Source of the DNA: Thermoplasmata archaeon
GTDB lineage: Archaea; Thermoplasmatota; Thermoplasmata; Lutacidiplasmatales; UBA184
Assembly (NCBI GenBank): GCA_028864975.1
Contig: JAGWLG010000011.1
Location: forward strand, 26,081-90,080
Reading direction: 5' to 3'
DNA length: 64,000 nucleotides
The position numbers and the translations under genes are program-made. The notes beneath the pieces were generated by a model. The model had not been told where the DNA came from. It did no database searches and saw only the letters and a program-made list of their open reading frames with translations. This document shows positions 54,301 to 63,500 of this stretch, in pieces; position 1 is the stretch's first letter, and each line of letters starts with the position of its first letter.

Positions 54301-55080
54301 CTCCGCTCGGCGGCAGGACCGGTCGCTGCGACCTCGGGCACGAGCGGGGCGTACAATGTGAGCCTGAACCCGGGCTCGTACTCCGTCTTCGCGAACTCCA
54401 CAGGCTACCATCCGTTCTGGGGGAACGCGACCGTGAGCGCGTCGTCGACCACGACGCTCAACATCCCCCTCGTCCCGGTCCCCCGTGTGGTCCAGCCCGG
54501 TGTCGTGTCCGGGACGGTCTACGGCGGCTCGGCCGCCTCGGGCAACGGGCTCTCGCTCATCCACCTCTACTTCTTCCCCGGAGGAGAGGCCACGATCTCC
54601 AGTACCGGGGGGATCTATTCCATCTCTCTCCCCGCCGGGACCTACTCCGTCTTCGTGAACGCGACGAACTACCAGCCCTACGCGACGAACGGCATCGTGG
54701 TCACTTCTGGTGGAACGACCAGCCAGAACGTGGTCCTGCTCTCCGTGGCCTGCACCGCGGGCTCGAACCTGTGCAACGCGCATAAGGCCGGCACGAACGT
54801 CACGGCAATCAATTGGGTCCTCTGGGCGTTGGTCGTGGCCGCGGTGGCGGCCGCGCTGCTGATGCTCGCGGTCGTGGTCCGCAGGGGCAAGCGGGGGCCC
54901 CCCGCGGCCGTTCCCACCGAAGCCGAATCGATGAGCGAGGAGGCGGGCGCCGGAGCCATGGTGGGGACGACCCAGGCGCTCCCGCCGACGGCGGACGAAC
55001 GTGTGTACTCGGAGCAACTGGTGAGTGGGCTCAATGACCCGTCGAACGACGAGCCGCCGCCGGACAGCGATGCCATCTGA
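51331..55080 (+). CDS. Secreted phosphoesterase fused to a beta-propeller and carboxypeptidase-regulatory-like repeats
   Basis: About 1,249 residues. A signal peptide (1-33) precedes a phosphoesterase domain of the phospholipase-C/acid phosphatase (PF04185-like) type: 'IQHVIVIIQENHGTDNYF' near 65-82, 'YTQDYLNGTEHPG', 'IFLTYDEGGGFFDHVPPP', and 'RIPLVVISPWAKEGYVS'. A PQQ-like propeller (about 470-800), four carboxypeptidase-regulatory-like modules (about 805-1160, 'GTVTNVSSGAPISGASVLF' type), one transmembrane helix and an acidic cytoplasmic tail follow. It should work at the cell surface on organic phosphate or phospholipid. The ATG at 51331 has a TATA-like GCTATA about 32 bases upstream. Confidence 0.85.
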   Translation: MSPRLAFRVPLLLTVLGITGLMALPTGVLAPVGPLSTEASGGPRTPHATHENPSTPSSIRTATPIQHVIVIIQENHGTDNYFNQFPGAFGLPPGGVPQPANQSGIQYYGNQYTLGWNYSGNQSSGDPAHGVENIDRNIDNGTMDGYMYTDSQTSNGIYPSYIVPNELGLAQEYGFADQYFHAYAGPTLPNRFYDYAITSGSVLDNSGPSNGSNLVYFNSLPQELQSSGVSWASFDGSYNSGSSVYACWMGVVGYFPPNPCWYFDTTLSQLMPMLYFNWIQNGSLSDLQPWSNLYSDLYTNNLPSVSWYTQDYLNGTEHPGTIAGFGGNVTNGQAGLDGVVRAVENSPYWNSTAIFLTYDEGGGFFDHVPPPSVTGLGDGIRIPLVVISPWAKEGYVSQTYYTPSSLLHFIEWNWNLPALGSLDGISNLPLDFFNFSAPQPRPPLPQSDWGLPNELTAFPWPQQPPSVGLGGGSYTPALISGGNLSWAIPTQNSQLASPTATSDGTRLYVAGMDGILRALDPFTGQELWSDALGTASRTPTALLPGDGVIATTLRGTIVAYSSSNTLLWNLSVGAPIYSGLTTVQGTYYGATTNGSVFAVSENGTLLWWHQVTKDRVYAPLAYDPSDSLLILGTANPSGGDVIGVDLSGSVHWTSPVPGGIFGGGAVASGTYYATTTSGGVYPVVTSSGVVGTPAALPGSSVTAPLIDGSTLIAGNETGFLQAYALPSLATSWSASLWGDIAGTPAVSGNNIWVGTGAGYLYEIPAAGGTPIQVLHSGTSFYRGPTVVPGGLYITAEDGEVYGWVHPGWVAGTVTNVSSGAPISGASVLFTTPRGPVTATTGAGGNFNASLPGGSYAFFLNVSGYLPKTGSTSVTPSQTTTLNVALTPSGIHPGFADVRLAPTNAILSVNGTAQPIAAGGTYSLSLIPGPYVLAATATGYNPQSTTIAVRSYLTTFWNATLQPVGGAHPGWAAGVITNSSTGAPLSAVNVLLRSAAGPVAATSGTSGAYNVSLNPGSYSVFANSTGYHPFWGNATVSASSTTTLNIPLVPVPRVVQPGVVSGTVYGGSAASGNGLSLIHLYFFPGGEATISSTGGIYSISLPAGTYSVFVNATNYQPYATNGIVVTSGGTTSQNVVLLSVACTAGSNLCNAHKAGTNVTAINWVLWALVVAAVAAALLMLAVVVRRGKRGPPAAVPTEAESMSEEAGAGAMVGTTQALPPTADERVYSEQLVSGLNDPSNDEPPPDSDAI

Positions 55081-55097
55081 CACGAGCTATCCGCGGT

Positions 55098-55571
55098 ATG
55101 GCGAGTGACCCTGCGGCCTCGGCGGCTCAGGTGGTCGTCCACTTCGATGGGGCCTGTCAGCCGCCGAACTCGAGCGGGATTGCGACCTGGGCGTTCACGG
55201 TGGAGGGGGCGGGACTGGACCGTGAGGACTCCGGGCTGGCGGCGCCGCCATTTTCCCCGGGCTCGACCAACAACGTCGCCGAGTACACGGGGGCGATCCG
55301 GGCGCTGGAATACCTCCTTGCGCGGGGATATCGCGGCCCGGTGCTCGTAATGGGCGACTCCGAACTAGTTATACGGCAGATGGAGGGGCGGTACCAGGTT
55401 CGGAAGGACCACCTGAAGTCCCTTCACCGGCGACTCAGTGCGCTGGCGGGGCAGTTCGCGCCCTCGATACGGTTCATCTCGGTGCCGCGCGAGAGGAACA
55501 CGCGCGCGGATGCGCTTACGAAAGAGGCGATTGATAAGGCCCGACGGGCGCTCGACCCACCGAACCAGTAG
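55098..55571 (+). CDS. rnhA: Ribonuclease HI
   Basis: A 157-residue type 1 RNase H that cuts the RNA strand of RNA-DNA hybrids, as in R-loops and primers. The catalytic DEDD set is visible: D17 ('VVHFDGAC'), E62 ('NNVAEYTGAI'), D87 ('VMGDSELVI') and D138 ('TRADALTKEA'). The basic protrusion of the E. coli enzyme is missing, as in other archaeal and short bacterial forms. It starts 17 bases after the phosphoesterase stop on the same strand, so cotranscription is possible. Confidence 0.93.
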   Translation: MASDPAASAAQVVVHFDGACQPPNSSGIATWAFTVEGAGLDREDSGLAAPPFSPGSTNNVAEYTGAIRALEYLLARGYRGPVLVMGDSELVIRQMEGRYQVRKDHLKSLHRRLSALAGQFAPSIRFISVPRERNTRADALTKEAIDKARRALDPPNQ

Positions 55572-55696
55572 GGACGCACACGGAGCCATGCGTATTTAGA
55601 CGTAGTGGTCCCGCGCCGCCGCGACGTGCGCCGCCACACTTATTACACCCCTTCGGCAATTCTATCTCTGCGACCCGTAAGGGGGAGCGTGGTTGG

Positions 55697-56497
55697 ATGA
55701 ACACTGGATCAAGGAGCAAGGCGACGCGGGACACTCGGAATGGACGACACAAGCCCGTACGGTGGATGTCCGTACTGATGAGCGTCGCTGTCTTGACAGT
55801 CAGCGGAGCCGTCCTGGCCGACGTGGTCTTGACCTACTTCGCGAGCACGAACACGGGAGCCGGTACGACCCCCTTCGGCTTTGAGAACGCTGGAAACTAC
55901 AACCTTGCCTCTCACTACAACCTGGTGGTCAACACCTTCACTACGGCCAGCGCCCACGAGGCAGTTCTTGCCACGCTTGGTCTCGTCCAGGACGTCCAGA
56001 TCGAAGCGGTCAACGTAACCAGCTTCAACTTGACAAATGCCCTAGCTCTTCACGAGCATGCCTACATCAAGTCCCCTGGGACATTTGGTTCTGTCTCGGC
56101 GGGGGTGAATGGGATTGTTTGCGCCTACGCCATCGTGACCACCTACTTCCCGTCGGGGAACGTAACTTCTCTCGGTGGTGTCAGCACTTCCGGGGCTAAC
56201 TGCGGGGCGTTCATTCCTGGGCCCGCTCTAGGCGTGAACGGTGCGACCGCAACAGGGCAAGGATGCATCGGGGGAAAGAACTACGCGGTGTTCAATCTGA
56301 CGTCGGGAGTCGAAGACTCAGAGTCAGGGATGGCAGCGGGAGCGACGCTCTGCTCCCTCTCATCGTTCAGCACCGTCAGCCCGGGCGAGACCGGATCTCT
56401 CTTCGTGACCTATTCCTTTACCAGCGACCTTGTGGTCACCTCTGGAACGGTCCTTGACGGATTCTCGGTCCCGGTGACCATGACGCAGGGATCGTAG
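55697..56497 (+). CDS. Secreted protein of the 'ADVILxY' family, member B
   Basis: A 266-residue protein with a basic N-terminus, one hydrophobic segment (about 22-42), then 'LADVVLTYFASTNTGAGTTPFGF' and 'NAGNYNLAS'. A long Thr/Ser/Val-rich exported domain has five cysteines and the piece 'IVCAYAIVTTYFP'. Its C-terminal 'SLFVTYSFTSDLVVTSGTVLDGFSVPVTM' matches the next gene's end closely. Codon third positions look less GC-rich than most genes in the window. AT-rich stretches at 55640 and 55660 upstream may hold the promoter. An extracellular filament or matrix role is a guess. Confidence 0.65.
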   Translation: MNTGSRSKATRDTRNGRHKPVRWMSVLMSVAVLTVSGAVLADVVLTYFASTNTGAGTTPFGFENAGNYNLASHYNLVVNTFTTASAHEAVLATLGLVQDVQIEAVNVTSFNLTNALALHEHAYIKSPGTFGSVSAGVNGIVCAYAIVTTYFPSGNVTSLGGVSTSGANCGAFIPGPALGVNGATATGQGCIGGKNYAVFNLTSGVEDSESGMAAGATLCSLSSFSTVSPGETGSLFVTYSFTSDLVVTSGTVLDGFSVPVTMTQGS

Positions 56498-56699
56498 GTG
56501 TCAAGACAACCCTTCCGAGTGCCCGGACTATCGGTGGGCCGGGGCGCGGCGGCGCCCAGGTCCACCAACCCATTCTTCCATATTCGTGGGCAGGGAGCGA
56601 TGAATTAGTGGCTATCTTCGCCCGAAGAATCGGAAACGGGCGTGGTACATCCCTGTCGAAGTAAACCGGCCTTGCGATGAAAGCCAGGCTTGCACACAG

Positions 56700-57527
56700 A
56701 TGGCCCCGCATAACTTCGGTGACAGACTTAAAGGACTGAGCGTGCGTATTACACGCACAGGTGTCGGCTTGTTCGGCTACCGATTGAAACTAGAACGCGC
56801 ACCCAGAAAGGACGATCAGAAATCCCGGCGACGCACCCTGATGGGCTTGGCGGTCCTCGTGGCCGCAATCACGTTCTCCGCCTTCGTGACTGCGGACGTG
56901 ATCCTCGTCTACACCGCGAAGAACTCGGTCAACAGCGCCGGCAGCTCGCCGTTCGCTTTCAACAACGGCGCCAACGAACCCCTCGCCAACAGCTTTGGGA
57001 TTCTGACCAACACCTGGCCGGCGGGGGGACCGGCGGGCCCTACGGTCTCGACCCTGGTCTCCGGTGTGAAGGATGTGCCGGTTGAAGTCCTCCAGGGAAC
57101 GATCTTCCAATTGAATGCGAACCTAGCGGCGGCAGACACCGCAACCTTCGGAACGATCAACGTGGGGACCGGGTCGTTCACGGCCGGGGGCCTGACCTGC
57201 GCCTATGCCTTCATCACCAATTTCCCACCGACCTCGGTCTCTGGAACGCTAACGGGGACCTCCGCTTGCGGCATCTACAATCCCACGGTCCCGGTGGCCG
57301 CGTCCACCTACTGTGGGAACGACGCGATGGTCACAGTCGACCTGACCAATGCAGTTGCTCCCTCAGGAGGCCCGATCTCCTGCACGATGAACGGTGCGCT
57401 CACCGCCCCCATCACAGTCCTCTACGTGAGTTATGGAGTGTCGCTTACCGATGCCTATGCGGGGGGGACGACTGTCCTCGATACCTACTCGATCCCGGTG
57501 ACCATCTGTCCCACCGCGGGCTGCTGA
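56700..57527 (+). CDS. Secreted protein of the 'ADVILxY' family, member C
   Basis: A 275-residue paralogue of the preceding gene. It shows 'VRITRTG' in the cytoplasmic N-terminus, one membrane segment (about 48-66), 'TADVILVYTAKNSVNSAGSSPF', 'NGANEPLAN', 'LTCAYAFITNF' and the C-terminal 'LYVSYGVSLTDAYAGGTTVLDTYSIPVTI'. The N-terminal 'VRITR' is shared with member A, which favours the ATG at 56700. However, an AT-rich CTTAAAGG and an inverted repeat (56742-56758) inside that region would suit a later start, for example the ATG at 56841. Confidence 0.65.
   Translation: MAPHNFGDRLKGLSVRITRTGVGLFGYRLKLERAPRKDDQKSRRRTLMGLAVLVAAITFSAFVTADVILVYTAKNSVNSAGSSPFAFNNGANEPLANSFGILTNTWPAGGPAGPTVSTLVSGVKDVPVEVLQGTIFQLNANLAAADTATFGTINVGTGSFTAGGLTCAYAFITNFPPTSVSGTLTGTSACGIYNPTVPVAASTYCGNDAMVTVDLTNAVAPSGGPISCTMNGALTAPITVLYVSYGVSLTDAYAGGTTVLDTYSIPVTICPTAGC
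56742..56758. repeat. Inverted repeat GTGCGT-ATTAC-ACGCAC
   Basis: A 17-base imperfect palindrome (one mismatched pair) just after a TATA-like ACTTAAAGG (56726-56734). If the gene starts at 56841 it would be a promoter-proximal operator; if at 56700 it is simply coding. Confidence 0.3.
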
Positions 57528-57681
57528 GCCGGTTCGAACCTCACTTTCGAGAAGGCCCGACCCCCGCGCACAGTGCGGTAGTCGCGGCCTTCTCTGACGG
57601 CCGACGCGAGTGAAAGGACTATTGCACCCCGGACCATGATAGGGGAGGGGGCCGGTCGCCCGTAGGGCACAAGGTCAACTC

Positions 57682-59367
57682 GTGGTCGAAGAAGCCCGTG
57701 ACATCCGCGACCGCGGATACCTGGCCATCAACCTCCTCCTCGGGGGGATTGCGACGGCGGTCGGGCTGTTCAACATGTTCGCGCTCCACAACTTCGGAGC
57801 AGCCCCGATGTTCGACGCCCTGCTCGGGATGTCGATGATCAGCGTGGGTGCCTTGTTCATCGCGCCCTACATGGCGCCCCGGGAGCTCGGCCTTCCCGCA
57901 CCCGGTGTGCGGATGGCCCGGCGCCCTTACCTGCCCTTCCCTGTCCCGATCCCCGCGTCGCTCGAGCGCGGACGCCGAGGCCGAGAGGAGTTCGAGGGAG
58001 AGGAGGAGCTCCCGATGCTCCCTGCGCCCAGACGGAGGCCTGCGGGAGCCGCTGCTCGACCGAGAGCTGTCCCCGCCCCTTCCCCCGTGTCCCCTCCAAT
58101 GGCTGGAGTCGCAGCTTCCGCGGGCCTCCGAGCCGCAACTCCGATGGAAGCCGCGGCCACGATAGCGGAGCTCGAAGCCCTGGGAACAGCACCGGTAGCC
58201 CCGAGACCCGCTCCACCGCGTCCTCACCTCCCACCCTTCCGACCAACCGCACCTCCCCCGGCGGAATACCTCGAGGAGGAAGAGGCGGTGGCGAGCCTGG
58301 CCGTGACGCCCGAGCTCGAACCCCAGTTCAAGAGAGCGTTGGAGGATCTTGCAGGGGCGGCAGCGCTGCAGACCAATGGCGCACACCCGCTCGCCCTCGT
58401 CAACGGGAAGCCCCCGGAGCGTACGCTCTCGGACCTCGAAGAGGTTCTCCGTCAGCCCTCTCCCTCGGCCCCTCAAGAGCCCCGGTTGCCCCAGTCCATG
58501 CGACCCCCCATCTCGACCTCCACCGTTCCACAGGAGGCGGTAGGCGAAGTGGACCAGCTGGAGCAGGAGCTCCAGACCATGCCCCGTGTTGAATCGGTTC
58601 TTCCCGCGCCGATCTCGACACCCGTAGAGGAACCGTTCCCTGCCACCATAGCGGAAGCGTCGACTCCCTCGTCTGCCCTTCCCGAGCCAGAGCTCCCAGC
58701 TCCCCTCCCCCTACCTGTGGAGCCATTGAGCGGGCCGGTTCCCGGCGCCTCCCCACCGTCCGAGGAGGCCCCTGGACCTACCACAGTAGCACCGAGCGAA
58801 GTCGCACCCGCGACCGACATGAAGGACGCTGCCTCGAGCCTGCCCACGATCGAGGAGGCGTTGGGCACGAAGGAGGGCCAGCTGGAGGAGATGGCGCGGA
58901 CCCTCGAGAGCATGGTCTCCCAGATCCGTTCTGAGCCGGAGGTGGTCCCTCCCGAGCCAGTCCCCTCTCTGACGGAAGCGGCAGCCCCCGCGCCGCCCGC
59001 CCCCGAGCCGACCGCACCCCTCACACCTGAGACGTTCTCGGAAGAGAACGAACCTGCTCCCGCCATCGACGATCTCGAACGGCAACTGGCCGCCATGCGG
59101 TCGACCCTCGTCCGTGAAGGGCCCAAGCCCCTCCCCCGGCCGGGATCGGCGCCACGGAAGGCTCCAGAGGCAGCGACGCTCCCTCTACCGCTTCCCCCAG
59201 CTCCCTCTCCCGAGGAAGCGAAGGAGGTCGAGCCTCCAAAGGAGGCGGAGAGCGTGGACGAACTGGACCAGCTCCTCGAAGACGCGTCATCCGCCGCGAA
59301 GCTGACCCAGGAGCGGCACATCGACCATGAGAAGAACGCACGCCGACGACGGAAGAGCGGGCCGTAG
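57682..59367 (+). CDS. Membrane protein with two N-terminal helices and a long Pro/Glu-rich tail
   Basis: A 561-residue protein. Two transmembrane helices (about 11-35 and 42-62) are followed by about 480 residues rich in Pro, Ala and Glu ('PEPELPAPLPLPVEP'-type), probably disordered and cytoplasmic. Two short conserved-looking helical motifs recur: 'FKRALEDLAG' / 'EEVLRQPSP' and 'GQLEEMARTLESMVSQIRSE' / 'IDDLERQLAAMRSTLV', ending 'VDELDQLLEDASSAAKLTQ'. The start is GTG at 57682. The function is unknown; a scaffold or tether is plausible. Confidence 0.6.
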   Translation: MVEEARDIRDRGYLAINLLLGGIATAVGLFNMFALHNFGAAPMFDALLGMSMISVGALFIAPYMAPRELGLPAPGVRMARRPYLPFPVPIPASLERGRRGREEFEGEEELPMLPAPRRRPAGAAARPRAVPAPSPVSPPMAGVAASAGLRAATPMEAAATIAELEALGTAPVAPRPAPPRPHLPPFRPTAPPPAEYLEEEEAVASLAVTPELEPQFKRALEDLAGAAALQTNGAHPLALVNGKPPERTLSDLEEVLRQPSPSAPQEPRLPQSMRPPISTSTVPQEAVGEVDQLEQELQTMPRVESVLPAPISTPVEEPFPATIAEASTPSSALPEPELPAPLPLPVEPLSGPVPGASPPSEEAPGPTTVAPSEVAPATDMKDAASSLPTIEEALGTKEGQLEEMARTLESMVSQIRSEPEVVPPEPVPSLTEAAAPAPPAPEPTAPLTPETFSEENEPAPAIDDLERQLAAMRSTLVREGPKPLPRPGSAPRKAPEAATLPLPLPPAPSPEEAKEVEPPKEAESVDELDQLLEDASSAAKLTQERHIDHEKNARRRRKSGP

Positions 59368-59412
59368 GGCCGCAAGCTCCATTGGCCCGCGTCCGCCTGC
59401 CCTTCCCAGGGC

Positions 59413-59754
59413 ATGATCTACCGCAACCGGGACATCAGGCTGTTTCGGAGCGTGGTGGTCGCGGTCTCGTTCGCCACCCTCGCGGTGGCGGCCCTCACGT
59501 ACGTCCAGTGCAGCTCCACCCGCCCTCCGTCCTGCGGCCCGATCGAACCCCAGATCCTGGTGGCTGTCGTCTTCGCGGTGATCCTCTACGGCGTAGGGGA
59601 GTGGCTCCTTCCCGTCCCCCTGGAACCGCCGCGGACCCCCACGCCGCAGCCCAAGCCTCCTCGGATGAGGGCGTGGCGCCGCGGTCCCGCCCGGAGCACG
59701 CTCGGCCCCGTTCCGCCCTCGGGGGAGGCTACGTCCAACCGTAAGCGGCGTTGA
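59413..59754 (+). CDS. Small two-helix membrane protein
   Basis: A 113-residue protein with two hydrophobic helices (about 12-30 and 46-66) joined by a short loop holding two cysteines ('QCSSTRPPSCGP', likely outside and possibly disulfide-bonded), then a basic Pro-rich cytoplasmic tail. It is not recognised. It starts 46 bases after the previous gene on the same strand and converges with the next gene, overlapping its end by 26 bases. Confidence 0.5.
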   Translation: MIYRNRDIRLFRSVVVAVSFATLAVAALTYVQCSSTRPPSCGPIEPQILVAVVFAVILYGVGEWLLPVPLEPPRTPTPQPKPPRMRAWRRGPARSTLGPVPPSGEATSNRKRR

Positions 59755-60439
59755 GAATGAACAGGATCCGGGCGCAGGCCACGAGCGCGACGAAGAACAG
59801 CGGCAAGGTGGTCGCGCCGAGGGCCCGCAGTCCCAGGACCGGGCGGCCCCAGCGAGCCCGGTGCTCGATCCCGGCGGTGAGCATCACCGCGACCATGCCG
59901 AAGGGGGTCGCGTTCAGCGCGAAGGACCCGACCGCCCATCCATCGATGGGGGTCGGGACGAGGACCGCCAGCAGGAGTCCCGTGGTCGTCCCCGCCGCGG
60001 CGATGCGGAAGAAGAGCTCCCGGTGCCAGGCCTTGTCCTGGACGAAGTAGCCGACCAGCAGGATCGCGGCCCCTCCGCTCGTCGCGCCCAGCGCGGCGAT
60101 CACCGCTTCGGACCAGGTCTGATCGAACCCGGCGGGGAAGAGGAACTGCATCACGAGGGCCGGGAAGAGGAGGAAGAAGAGCCCGAAGGAGCAGTCGAAG
60201 AGGAAAAGCAGGAGCGGTAAGGTGGGGATGACGTTCACCGCACAGACCTTGTGGCACTCGCCGTTCTTGATGAGCTCGCGCTCAAAGACGCACGAGGCGC
60301 AGGGTTCCCGTCGATGGGGGAGCCCGCTCTTCCAAGCGACACGCCACAGGAAGACCGTGAAGATCGTCGCCAGGGAGATGCAGATGAAGAACGGGACCGC
60401 GATGTCCCAGAGGTTCGACCACTGCAGGACGAGGGGCAC
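59729..60439 (-). CDS. Polytopic membrane protein with a four-cysteine cytoplasmic loop
   Basis: A 236-residue membrane protein with about six hydrophobic helices (near 12-32, 70-98, 110-130, 142-160, 168-186 and 208-228). Between the first two is a loop with C47, C50, C62 and C66 ('PCASC', 'ECHKVC'), a plausible zinc or iron-sulfur site. I do not recognise the family. It is convergent with the small membrane-protein gene and lies downstream of the helix-turn-helix STAND gene on the same strand (69 bases), so they may be cotranscribed. Confidence 0.6.
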   Translation of the reverse strand: MPLVLQWSNLWDIAVPFFICISLATIFTVFLWRVAWKSGLPHRREPCASCVFERELIKNGECHKVCAVNVIPTLPLLLFLFDCSFGLFFLLFPALVMQFLFPAGFDQTWSEAVIAALGATSGGAAILLVGYFVQDKAWHRELFFRIAAAGTTTGLLLAVLVPTPIDGWAVGSFALNATPFGMVAVMLTAGIEHRARWGRPVLGLRALGATTLPLFFVALVACARILFILNAAYGWT

Positions 60440-60508
60440 GTCTCTTCTACGCCGCCGGAGGCTGAAGAACGTTCCGGGGAGGGTCGGGGGGAGCGCGGCC
60501 CGGGGGAG

Positions 60509-63500
60509 TCAAGGAGCCCGTGCCGAGCGCAGAGCGGGGAGGGCCTTCCCCACCCCCGTCGTCGGTACGGGGCGGGGGACGGACGGCACACCGGGACCCG
60601 GACCGGGTCGCAACGGGCCCCTGGAGGACGCGTCGAACCCCGGAGAGGTCGGAAGTAGCACCCGTTCATCGAGGTCGACCCGGACCAGATGGGGTCGCAG
60701 CTCCTGAAGCCAGGCGCTCCCCTTCCGTCGGTCCCCCTCCTCGACCTCATGCACGGCCCGGTAGACCTGCGGGAGGAGCAACGCCCCCTCGAGGCCGAGC
60801 CCTCCGAAGACCTCCTGCACCTCGGCGAACACCCGCTCGGACTCCCCCTTCCGACCCTGACCCCACAGCCACTGCCCCCAACGGTACTTGGCCCAGACCG
60901 CGTGGACCGAGAGGTCGAACTTCTGGGCCAGCCCCTGGAGCTCCTGGATCGTTCTCCGAGCGGCGCCGTGGTCGTGCAGGGTCAGTTCCGCCGCGGCCCG
61001 GTTCGCTAGGAGGCTCGAGAGGGTCGTGACATTCCCGATGCGGCGGGCGAGTCGTTGTCCCTCATCGAATCGCCGAAGGGCCCCGGGGGCATCGCCGAGG
61101 ACCTGCCGAACGCGGCCTTCGATGTTGTCCAGGAAGGCGAGGAACGGCAGGAAGAGCTCCCCACGGTAGCGGGAACGTGCGCTCTCGCATTCCGCCAGGG
61201 CCTCGCTCGCCCGCCCCAGGCACAGCAACGCGATGGACCGCGAGACGATGGCCCAGGTGGTCCAGATCCAGTCGTTCGCCTGGGCGAGCCGTTCGAGGGC
61301 ATCCTCGGACTCTTGCAGGCAGTCCTCCCAAGCTCCCGCCTGCCCGTAGAGGAAAGCCGCGACGGCGCGGACCTGTCCCTCAAGGAGAGGGGTCGGACGA
61401 GCGTCGGACTCCTGAATCTCCCTCCGAAGGTCCTCCAGCCGGCGACGGGCGGAACCGGGGTCCGTCGCGGCCATGACGTTCGAGAGCGACGCCTCCGCCT
61501 CCCATCGGAGCGTCCTCGGCAGGGGGATGGAAAGGACGAGGTCGAGGATGCCAAGGGCCGTCGACGTTGCCCCGAGCGTCCAAAGGCGGTTCGCGAGGGC
61601 CACGTCGTGCGCCGAGCGCTCCGCGCGGGCCTGAGGTCGCGTGGAGAGCAGGTCATGGGCCGACCGCACGAGCTCCTCGATGGTCTCGTACTCCTGCCTT
61701 CGAAGCAGGTCGCGGACCGCCGACTCGATCCAGGGGAGCGCGCGCGCGGGGTCCCGGGCCGAGGAGAATAGACGCGCGATCGTGGTCGCATCGCCGGGGC
61801 GCTCGCGTTCCCACCACTCCGCGAGCCGCGCGGCCCACTGCCTCCGCTCGAGACCCTGTCCCTCGAGCACCTCGAGGATCACGAGATGGGAGAAGGCGTA
61901 TCGGCGGGGTCCGTCCGGCCGCAGGAGGTGCCGTCGGCGGGAGAGCTCTTCGAGCAGGTCACGGACCTGGACCCCACGCATCGAGGGGTCCATCGTCGCG
62001 AGGGATTCCAGGGGGGCGATCTCGAAGATCTCGCCCAGGCACGAAGCCATCTCGAGCAGTCGGGTCTGGGTCGGTGGAAGCCCCTCCATCCTGGCAAGCA
62101 CGAGACGCCGCACCACCGGGGGCACCGGTAGGGTGCCCTCCAGGGGCCCTGCGGACCGCGGCCGTCCCCCCTCCCCGACCCGACGGGACCTCGGTGCCGC
62201 AGGGTCGGCTGGGTCGGTCTGGAGGTCCCGGATCCCCTCGAGCAGGAAGAGAGGGTTCCCCTGCGCGCGGCGGATGACCTCTCGTAATCGGCGGGCGTCG
62301 GCTCCTTGCCCCACTCCTTCCCCGAGGCTCGCCCCCGCGAGGACCCGGCACTCCTGGAGGGTCAGCGGCCCGAGCGGGACGACCCCCGACCGTTCCGAGA
62401 CGGACCTCCGCAGCACGTCCAGCACCTGGACCAACTGCCGGGAGCGAGGGGTTTCCACCCCCGGAGCGAACCAGTTCTCGTCCCTCGAAGCCGCGACCAG
62501 AAGGACCGGGGCATCGAGACGGGGGATGTTCGTGGCCAGGAAGTGGAAGACCTGCAGGGCGGAAGGGGAGGCGCGTTCAAGGTCGTCCACGACCAGCAGG
62601 ACCGGCCCCTCCCGTGCCATCCGTTCGAGGCGTTCGAGATAGCCTAGCATCCTCCGGATCCGAGAAAGGCCACCTCGAGGCCCGGTAGGCGCGACCAAGT
62701 CCGGCCGCTCTGGGGCCGGCGGCGCCCCCCGGCCACGAGGGGGGGTCCCCTCACGGTGTTCGGTCGCACCGAGCATCTCCTCGAACGGGGAGAAAGGGAG
62801 GGACGGCCCTGCGAGGGCTTGGCCGTGAAGAGCGTGCACCCCCGCTCCCACTGCCGCCTCTTCGAGGAATTGGAGCAGACGGCTCTTGCCGACCCCGGCG
62901 GGACCCAAGAGCACCAGGACTTCCCCGCGCGCCGGGACGGCCCTCAAACGGCCCAGAGCCCGCGCGAGACGGTACCTTTCGTTGATCCGGCCGACGAGGG
63001 GCAGCGGCCCGGAGGTAGGGATTGGCGTGGTGGAGGCCGCGCCACGGGCTGCTCGTGGACCGAGCTCCTGTCGTGCTACGAGGTCATCTTCGGGACGGTG
63101 CAAGGCCAAGAGGTCCTCGGGCGACCCGCCGGACCGGGAGTCGTTCAGGAGCTTGGTCAAGGGCACCCCCTGGAACGTGGTCTCGAGCTCTCCCAGACTT
63201 ACCGAGGAGCCCGGCCATCGGAGCGCCCGCACCTCCGACACGAGCGAGGAGAGGCGATCGGTCCCAGTGGGGGTGAGGGAGTAGCCCTGCTCGAAGGCTG
63301 CGCCGAGCGCCGAGACCGGATGGACCCGGACCCACCCGCCACGGGAGAGACGTGCGAGCGCGCGGGAGACGGTGGGCTGGGAGGTCCGGAGCTGTGTCGT
63401 GAGCTGTCGCTGGGTGAGAAGCGCTCCGCGGACCATGCCCTCTCCCATGCGGAGCAGGAGCAGCTCGTCCCAGCCGAGATCGGTGCTCGGCCGCGTCGTC

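Noticed and set aside
51163..55083. 1,300-codon minus-strand open frame over the phosphoesterase gene
   Set aside because: It is an antisense mirror of the large surface-protein gene, with arginine- and glycine-biased composition and no domain.
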